Origin: AC-32 sp963754265
GTDB lineage: Bacteria > Actinomycetota > Thermoleophilia > Gaiellales > Gaiellaceae
NCBI GenBank assembly: GCA_963754265.1
Contig: CAVWFB010000007.1
Coordinates: 1-64,000, forward strand
DNA: 64,000 nt
Reading direction: 5' to 3'
Part shown: one piece after another, positions 58,732-64,000 of the stretch
Layout of the letters: each line of letters opens with the position of its first letter
Position numbering within the stretch: position 1 is the first letter of the stretch
Notes under the pieces: generated by a model
What the model was told of the DNA's origin: nothing
What the model saw: only the letters and a program-made list of their open reading frames with translations
Database searches by the model: none
Made by a program: the position numbers and the translations under genes

Positions 58732-58743
58732 AGAGGTGGGATC

Positions 58744-59361
58744 ATGGTTCGCTCTGCGGCGACTGAAGATCTGGCGAACGAAGCTGGCTCCTCCCGGCTG
58801 GCATTGCTGCTTGCGGCCGGCGCAGGAGCGGCGGCGGCAACACCCCTGTTTCGTCGTCTGCTCGGCATCGGCGACGCAGCTGCAGCATCGAAGGCGCAGG
58901 ACGCACGCATTCTGCAGCTGGTCCTACAGCTCGAGTACACGCAGGTCGCGTTCTACGAAGAGGCACTCAGCCACGCCTCGCTCGAGGGGCAGCTGCGCGA
59001 CTTCGCCGAGACCGCTCTTGGGCATGAGCGCCAGCATCTAGCCGCGATCAAGCGGGCGCTCGGCGCCAAGGCAGGCAAACGTCCGCGCTTCGAGTTCGGC
59101 CAGGCGACCAAGAATTCCGATGCGTTCAGGGCGACTGCGATCAAGCTCGAAGACATCGCCGTCGCCGGTTACAACGGCCAGGCGACCAACCTGACAGCGG
59201 GAACGCTCGCCGCGGCGGCGGAGATCGTCTCGGTCGAGGCGCGCCACGCAGCCTGGGTGCGGGCGATCGCCGGCGAGGTCGCCGCACCCGACCCCGTCGA
59301 CAAGCCGCTCACGGCGACGCAGGTCGCGGCCGGCCTGCGCATGATCGGATTGAGGGCGTAG
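58744..59361 (+). CDS. ferritin-like domain protein (Ferritin_2 type)
   Basis: 205 aa with a hydrophobic N-terminus (RLALLLAAGAGAAAATPLFR) and a four-helix bundle. Candidate metal residues occur in QLEYTQVAFYEEALSHASLE, ALGHERQHLAAIKRAL and EIVSVEARHAAWVRAIAG. Such proteins are related to desiccation-response ferritin-like proteins of the cell envelope. ATG 58744 follows GAGGTGGGATC. It forms an operon with its paralog, 3 bases downstream. Confidence 0.83.
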   Translation: MVRSAATEDLANEAGSSRLALLLAAGAGAAAATPLFRRLLGIGDAAAASKAQDARILQLVLQLEYTQVAFYEEALSHASLEGQLRDFAETALGHERQHLAAIKRALGAKAGKRPRFEFGQATKNSDAFRATAIKLEDIAVAGYNGQATNLTAGTLAAAAEIVSVEARHAAWVRAIAGEVAAPDPVDKPLTATQVAAGLRMIGLRA

Positions 59362-59364
59362 CAG

Positions 59365-60069
59365 ATGAGTGGCTACGACAGCTTCGATGAGTTCTTGGCA
59401 GCGGCTGACCGCGACGGCGCGATCGCCGAAACCAGCGCACAGGTCGAGGCGGCGCTCTCCCGCCGGCGCCTGCTCGTGGTGGCCGCTGCCGGCGCCAGCG
59501 CAGCCCTGCTCACCGAGGCTGGGCCGGGGCGCGCGGCCGCCGGGGGCTTGTCCGAGTCGGACATCAGCATTCTCAACTACGCGCTCGTGCTCGAGTACCT
59601 CCAGGCTTCCTTCTACACCGAGGCGGAGCGAAGCGGCGCGCTCTCCGGGAAGACCGCGCAGGCGGTACGAGTCGTCGGAGCCGTCGAGCGCGCGCACGTC
59701 AACGCGTTCCTGAAGCTGCTCGGATCGGATGCAGTCAAGCGCCCGTTGTTCGACTTCCAGGGCACGACCGAGCAGCAGCAACCGTTCCTGAAGACGGCGG
59801 TCGCACTCGAGGACCTCGCCGTCGCCGCCTACAAGGGGCAGGCGCCGAAGCTGCGCTCACGGGCGGTGCTCGCCGCCGCGGTCGGCATCCACTCGGTCGA
59901 AGCTCGGCATGCCGCCTGGATGCGCGAGTTGTTCGGGATCAAGCCGGCGGTGCATGCCTTCGACCAGCCGGCCTCGCGCGCGAGCATCAACCAGATCGTC
60001 GCGTCCACGCACTTCATCGCACGGCAACCACAGACGAAAGCGAGGTCGAAGCCGAAGTACACCGGTTGA
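59365..60069 (+). CDS. ferritin-like domain protein with Tat-type signal
   Basis: 234 aa. The N-terminus contains a twin-Arg motif and hydrophobic core (SRRRLLVVAAAGASAALLTE), suggesting Tat export. The bundle repeats the paralog's pattern: LVLEYLQASFYTEAERSGAL, VGAVERAHVNAFLKLLGSDA and IHSVEARHAAWMRELFG. The C-terminus is basic. It is coupled to the gene upstream and overlaps the start of the L,D-transpeptidase gene by 4 bases, suggesting a joint envelope role. Confidence 0.83.
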   Translation: MSGYDSFDEFLAAADRDGAIAETSAQVEAALSRRRLLVVAAAGASAALLTEAGPGRAAAGGLSESDISILNYALVLEYLQASFYTEAERSGALSGKTAQAVRVVGAVERAHVNAFLKLLGSDAVKRPLFDFQGTTEQQQPFLKTAVALEDLAVAAYKGQAPKLRSRAVLAAAVGIHSVEARHAAWMRELFGIKPAVHAFDQPASRASINQIVASTHFIARQPQTKARSKPKYTG

Positions 60070-60857
60070 AACCCACGGTTCGTCTCACGGCGGCGCTCGC
60101 CGTCACGGTCACGATCAGCCTGCTCTGGGCAGGCCTCGGCGGCAGCCATCGCCCAAGAGCGAGCTCGGTCTCGGGAAGCGACGCCTTGCCCGCTGCGCCC
60201 ACCCCAGCGCTCACGATCGGGCGGCCCGAGCCGCTCCGCTCCAGCGGCTTTCTCTCCCGCTGGACGTCCCTGCGTACGACGGCCCTCGCACGAGTCCGCC
60301 CGGCCGCGGGCGCGCGGGTAGTCGCCGAGCTTCGGCCGACCACACCGGAGGGGACCGCGAACGTGCTCCCGGTGTTGCGGGCCGGGCCGGACGCCGCCGG
60401 CGCTCTATGGGTCAAGGTGCGCCTGCCGGTCCTGCCGAACGGACGCGTCGGATGGGTGCGCCGCCAGGTGCTCGGCGCCTATCAGACGGCGAACACGCAC
60501 TTCGTCGTCGACCGCCGGAGACTGCGCGCGACGCTGTACCGGAACGGCAAGGCGGTCTTCACCGCTCCGGTCGGAGTGGGCACCGCCTCCTGGCCGACGC
60601 CGGCGGGCGAGTTCCTCGTTCGCAGCCAGCTGAGTCGCTATGCCAGCCCGTTCTACGGCCCCGTCGCGTTCGGGACCAGCGCCCGCTCGGCGGTGCTCAC
60701 CGATTGGCCGGCGGGCGGCTTCGTCGGCATCCATGGCACGAGCGAGCCACAGCTTCTGCCTGGCCGCGTCTCTCACGGCTGCATTCGGATGCGTAACCCC
60801 GACATTCTCCGGCTGGCGGAGCTCATGCCGGTCGGAACACCGCTGACAATTCAATGA
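60066..60857 (+). CDS. L,D-transpeptidase (YkuD domain)
   Basis: 263 aa with an N-terminal membrane/signal segment, an SH3-like part (PVLRAGPDAAGALWVKVRLP) and the YkuD catalytic domain: VVDRRRLRATLYRNGKAVFT, FVGIHGTSEPQLL and the nucleophile motif RVSHGCIRMRNPDILRLAEL. It makes 3-3 cross-links or attaches proteins in peptidoglycan outside the membrane. The start is TTG 60066 within the preceding stop; its stop overlaps the next gene. Confidence 0.9.
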   Translation: MKPTVRLTAALAVTVTISLLWAGLGGSHRPRASSVSGSDALPAAPTPALTIGRPEPLRSSGFLSRWTSLRTTALARVRPAAGARVVAELRPTTPEGTANVLPVLRAGPDAAGALWVKVRLPVLPNGRVGWVRRQVLGAYQTANTHFVVDRRRLRATLYRNGKAVFTAPVGVGTASWPTPAGEFLVRSQLSRYASPFYGPVAFGTSARSAVLTDWPAGGFVGIHGTSEPQLLPGRVSHGCIRMRNPDILRLAELMPVGTPLTIQ

Positions 60858-61839
60858 GAAACCCACGACTGCTCGCACTCCTGGTCGCCGCGCTCGTCCT
60901 CATTGGAGCGTCGCCCGCAGCAAGCCTGACTCCTCCGTCGGTGAAGAAGCAGCCGACGCTGCTCTGGCGGGCGTACCCACTCAAGCAGCGTCCGGCCACC
61001 CCGCATCGTCCCTCTCCGCGGACGCAGGTGGCGGGCAGCGGCCAAGCTCTCGAGAGCCGCCCGGGTGGTGAAGACCAAGCACTGCCGAAAACGCTCGCTT
61101 GGGGACTGCTCGGCGCAGCGATCGCCGCGGTTGCCCTGCTTCTGGTACTCCTCCGGCCGGTCCTGTCAGTCGCGACCGGCGGCAGAACGACAGTTGCTAG
61201 GCGTACCGGCCCGGACGAGTCTGCTCGAAGGCCGGTCCGGGTCCGAAGAGGGCGTAGTCGGCCGCGCGAGCACCGGCAAAGCGTCCCGGACGCATCAAGC
61301 CTGGCCGGGAGGATCTGCTCGAGGCGTTACACCCGAAGCCCAGCCCCGTGCGAGAGTCGGAGGTGGAGAAGCCACCGCAGCCCGAACGCCGAGAACGAGC
61401 GGAGTCCCCGCCCGTGCCGCTGGGCGCGCTACGGCAGCCGGAACCACAGCAGGAGCCCGAGCCGGGGCCGACAACTCGCGCAACCGCTCTCCCCGCTCCG
61501 GCGCAGCTCGAGCCGGAGCCGAAGCTTCACTCGGAGGATCGAGGCGCGAAGCCCGAAGCTGCGGGTGAGCGTCCCCAGACAGTCACCGCCGAGAGCTGCG
61601 AGATCGAGCTCTGGCGCGGCTACGTGAAATGCCAGCTTTACGCCGCTTCGCTCGACGGGCCCCGCGCGGCCGCAGCGTTCGCGTTCTCGCCATTCTTCCG
61701 TTTGCGCGACGAGGACACTGCGACAGAGAAAGCGGCGGCGGCGCTAAAGACGCTGGTCGATCGTCTCGAGCGAGACGGCTGGACGGTGGTGTCGGCAGGA
61801 GCGCGCTGGTATCAGCTCCGGCTCAGCCGCTCCCCTTAG
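60854..61839 (+). CDS. membrane protein with Pro/Glu-rich linker and C-terminal domain (frameshifted)
   Basis: ATG 60854 opens a signal-like segment (RLLALLVAALVLIGASPAAS), followed by a helix (WGLLGAAIAAVALLLVLLRP). After an indel between about 61257 and 61348 the frame continues with a Pro/Glu-rich linker (QPEPQQEPEPGPTT) and a C-terminal domain with two Cys (SCEIELWRGYVKCQLYAASL, then VDRLERDGWTVVSAGARWYQ). No family is recognised. It overlaps the transpeptidase stop by 4 bases and is the last gene of that operon. Confidence 0.6.
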
Positions 61840-61938
61840 GCCTGGGCGTGGCCCGCCCTGTGGGTGAATAGCGCTCATACGCTCATGCATCGCGCGAGCA
61901 GCGGCTTCCCGGCTGTTGGTAAAGCTGTGGAGAACTCG

Positions 61939-62229
61939 TTACTCATCGGCTGAGCCCGACAGCCCACGACTGCGAAGAGCACTGATTCGTCGCTGAAGGG
62001 CCAGACCAAGCCCCCTCCCGGACTCCCTTGACTCAGCTGGAGGCTGTCCCTCCGCCTCCTCGGCGGTGTCTTGACGAGCGTGCCAAAGGTCGACGTGCAA
62101 TAGCTCAATCTCCTCGACCAGCATCAAGATCGCTCTGCCGGCGGCTCGTAGCTCGTCCCGTCCGTCGTTCAGGAGACCTTCGCCCCAGGTGCCCAGCATT
62201 TCGAGCTTCTCTTCGTCCAGACGGTCCAT
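61939..62229 (-). CDS. small helical hypothetical protein (96 aa)
   Basis: Starts MDRLDEEKLEMLGTWGEGLL after GAGGAGGGTCCG and continues with ELRAAGRAILMLVEEIELLH, a predicted helical hairpin, then a Glu-rich and basic end. No family is recognised. It is divergent from the VOC protein gene. Confidence 0.6.
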   Translation of the reverse strand: MDRLDEEKLEMLGTWGEGLLNDGRDELRAAGRAILMLVEEIELLHVDLWHARQDTAEEAEGQPPAESRESGRGLGLALQRRISALRSRGLSGSADE

Positions 62230-62385
62230 CGGACCCTCCTCGCCGCCACTTCTGGAACGCCACCGCAGGTCAAGTTGGACGCCGCCCGCCGGTTCTTCCA
62301 CCGGGAGGTTCTCACACTGCTCGGGCTCTTGCTTCAAACCGTCGAGCGCGTTAGCTTCGGCCGCGTCTACCAGGGGAGGATCGCG

Positions 62386-63603
62386 ATGGGGAATCGTTCC
62401 GCGAACCGGGCAGCCGTCTGCAGCGCTGTCGCGCTACTGATTTTCTCGCTGTCGACCGTCGCGCTGGGAACCCCGGCACGAGCAGTCGGCGATCGAACGC
62501 ACGCGCGCAGCAGCGTCGCGAGCCATTCACCGATCCCGGGCGTGCTCGGGGTCGACCACTTTGGCGTCACCGTGCCCAATGTCGCTCAGGCGCGCGACTG
62601 GTTCGTCGATGTTCTCGGTTGCGTGGCGCCGCTCCAGTTCGGCCCGTTCTTCGATCCGAGCGGAAGCCTGATGACGCGCCTCGTCGGTGTGCATCCGCGG
62701 GCGGTGATCGATCAGATCGTCGAGGTCCGATGCGGCACCGGCTCGAGCATCGAGCTCTTCCAGTACACAGCCCCGCACCAGGACCAGACGTGGGCGAAGA
62801 ACTCCGACTTCGCCGGCCACCACGTGGCTCTCTACGTGACCGACATCGACCAGGCTGTTGCGTACCTCGAACATCAACCGGGTGTGCAGAAGTTTCTCGG
62901 GCCGTTCCCCGTCACCGACGGGCCGGCGGCAGGCCAGACGATCAACTACTTCAAGACGTTCTTCGGCCTCTACATCGAGCTGATCTCGTATCCGAATGGG
63001 ATGGCCTACGAAACCACGGCAACGACGAGGCTCTGGAATCCCGCCGACGTCGGGGCAACGCCGTGGTCGACGGGCCTGCCGGGTCTGCTCGGGGTCGACC
63101 ACTTCGGCATGACCGTCCCCGACATCGACAAGGCTCGCGCCTGGCTGGAAAGCACGCTCGGCTGCAGCGCACCGCTCAACTTCGGGCCGATCTTCGATCC
63201 CGTCGGCGATCTGATGACACAGCTCGTCGATGTTCACCCACGAGCCGTGATCCACCAAATCAGCGAGCTGCGCTGCGGCGCGAACGGAGCGAACCTCGAG
63301 CTCTTCCAGTATTCCTCGCCCGACCAGGACAAGCGAACGCCGCTCAATTCCGACTGGGCGGGCAACCACTTCGCGGTCTACGTGAGCGACATCGACCGTG
63401 CGACCGCCGCGATGACGGGACGAGGCGCCCGACCGTTCTTCGGACCGTTCCCGGTTACCGACGGACCTGCCGCAGGCCAGTCGATCAACTACTACCTGCC
63501 GCCGCTCGGGCACTACCTGGAGCTCATCTCGTATCCGAACGGGATGGCGTACGAGGCGACCGCACCAATCCCGCTTTGGAGCCCGCGCAAGCCAGGAGGT
63601 TGA
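62386..63603 (+). CDS. secreted protein with two VOC (glyoxalase-fold) domains
   Basis: 405 aa. A signal peptide (VCSAVALLIFSLSTVALGTP) is followed by two homologous VOC modules starting GVLGVDHFGVTVPNVAQARD and GLLGVDHFGMTVPDIDKARA, each with a later HVALYVTDIDQAV or HFAVYVSDIDRAT strand and the same FGPFPVTDGPAAGQ and YIELISYPNGMAYE or YLELISYPNGMAYE ending. Metal-ligand-like His and Glu residues are present in both. An exported double VOC protein is unusual; a dioxygenase, a lyase or binding are all open. ATG 62386 follows AGGGGAGGATCGCG. Confidence 0.83.
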   Translation: MGNRSANRAAVCSAVALLIFSLSTVALGTPARAVGDRTHARSSVASHSPIPGVLGVDHFGVTVPNVAQARDWFVDVLGCVAPLQFGPFFDPSGSLMTRLVGVHPRAVIDQIVEVRCGTGSSIELFQYTAPHQDQTWAKNSDFAGHHVALYVTDIDQAVAYLEHQPGVQKFLGPFPVTDGPAAGQTINYFKTFFGLYIELISYPNGMAYETTATTRLWNPADVGATPWSTGLPGLLGVDHFGMTVPDIDKARAWLESTLGCSAPLNFGPIFDPVGDLMTQLVDVHPRAVIHQISELRCGANGANLELFQYSSPDQDKRTPLNSDWAGNHFAVYVSDIDRATAAMTGRGARPFFGPFPVTDGPAAGQSINYYLPPLGHYLELISYPNGMAYEATAPIPLWSPRKPGG

Positions 63604-63685
63604 CGCAAACACTTGCCTGCCAAAGCGCTTGCCAGGCGCCGGTTTTCGCCTGCTGTCGAAGCGGCGAAAACGGCTTGATCATGAG

Positions 63686-63759
<74 letters not shown>

Positions 63760-63792
63760 GAGCGGCGACAGTGTAGCCGCCGCGGCCGAGCG

Positions 63793-64000
63793 CTACTTGT
63801 GCGGTGGAGTGCCTTGCTTCTGCCGAACGCGGGGACCTAGCACGGTCAGGCTCCCTGTCTTGTAGGTCAGCTTCCCCGCGCTCCGGAACGCGAGTGTGAC
63901 GCTGAGCGACAAGCGCTTCTTCTTGCTCTTTTGCAAAGCCCGCCAGACCTTCGGTCTCAGCTTGAACGGGATTGCCGCCGTCTTGCCCGCGTTGAGGCGG
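63793..64000 (-). CDS. 3' end of a beta-rich, probably exported protein (partial)
   Basis: The frame enters from the right edge and reads AAIPFKLRPKVWRALQKSKK, then LSVTLAFRSAGKLTYKTGSL and stops at 63793. The basic, beta-strand pattern resembles C-terminal repeats of actinobacterial surface proteins. The N-terminal part is outside the window. Confidence 0.6.
   Translation of the reverse strand, partial: RLNAGKTAAIPFKLRPKVWRALQKSKKKRLSLSVTLAFRSAGKLTYKTGSLTVLGPRVRQKQGTPPHK

Overview
The window is about 64 kb of very GC-rich DNA with long overlapping open frames on both strands, frequent GTG/TTG starts, GGAGG-type ribosome sites and ATGA/GTGA gene overlaps. The gene content (SHOCT and DUF6325 pairs, SfLAP/GAP proteins, DUF2252, a DosS/DosT-like kinase, CMD-family proteins) points to a soil actinobacterium, probably a deep lineage such as Thermoleophilia/Gaiellales; that placement is inferred. 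At least twenty otherwise good genes carry single-base frameshifts, most densely at 0.6-19 kb and in scattered genes up to 47.5 kb, while 20-28 kb and 48-60 kb are almost clean. This looks like residual indel error in a long-read or metagenomic assembly more than mass gene decay, so frameshifted genes are mostly given as CDS.

Layout. 0-3.3 kb: a cobalt-type nitrile hydratase operon (beta, alpha, accessory protein with a His-rich tail) continuing into cbtB-cbtA cobalt uptake genes. 3.3-11.8 kb, mostly minus strand: a DMT transporter, a CMD-family protein followed by a decayed fragment of a sulfatase maturase, two SfLAP membrane proteins, a broken radical-SAM sulfatase maturase (anSME) with SEC-C tail joined to an ion-channel remnant, an arylsulfatase and a TRIC-type channel. 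12-33 kb: membrane and stress-type genes (DUF1269, SHOCT, DUF6325, NfeD-like, DedA, YihY, ClC, SulP, K+ channel, DUF2252), a PqqD-like/PRMT fusion methyltransferase, and a DUF1269-arylsulfatase fusion. Seven copies of a short inverted repeat (CATC...GGATGA, total 15 or 18 nt) lie in or beside the gene gaps of this stretch.

33.7-49 kb is a low-oxygen/energy-stress island: universal stress protein, CBS protein, flavodoxin and trehalose synthase in one overlapping operon; a NarL-type response regulator and a two-GAF histidine kinase that keeps the heme-ligand His and distal Tyr of DosS/DosT; a Zn alcohol dehydrogenase; a GNAT/ADP-forming acyl-CoA synthetase; a cupredoxin; a cupin; phosphoketolase and acetate kinase. 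Together these suggest oxygen or redox sensing that controls fermentative ATP production from sugar phosphates and acyl-CoA.

50-56.8 kb holds a divergent MFS exporter/MarR pair with two palindromes between them, a CPA1 antiporter, an ABC exporter and small proteins. 57-60 kb holds what I consider the most interesting locus: a divergently transcribed 27-codon secreted-type peptide gene and an XRE-TPR regulator, separated by a 20-bp palindrome that overlaps TTGAC-type -35 elements in both directions, followed by two ferritin-like genes and an L,D-transpeptidase. This resembles peptide-responsive RRNPP quorum-sensing modules of Firmicutes. The right end holds a secreted double-VOC protein, tRNA-Ala and the 3' end of a surface-type protein; a tRNA-Thr marks the left end.
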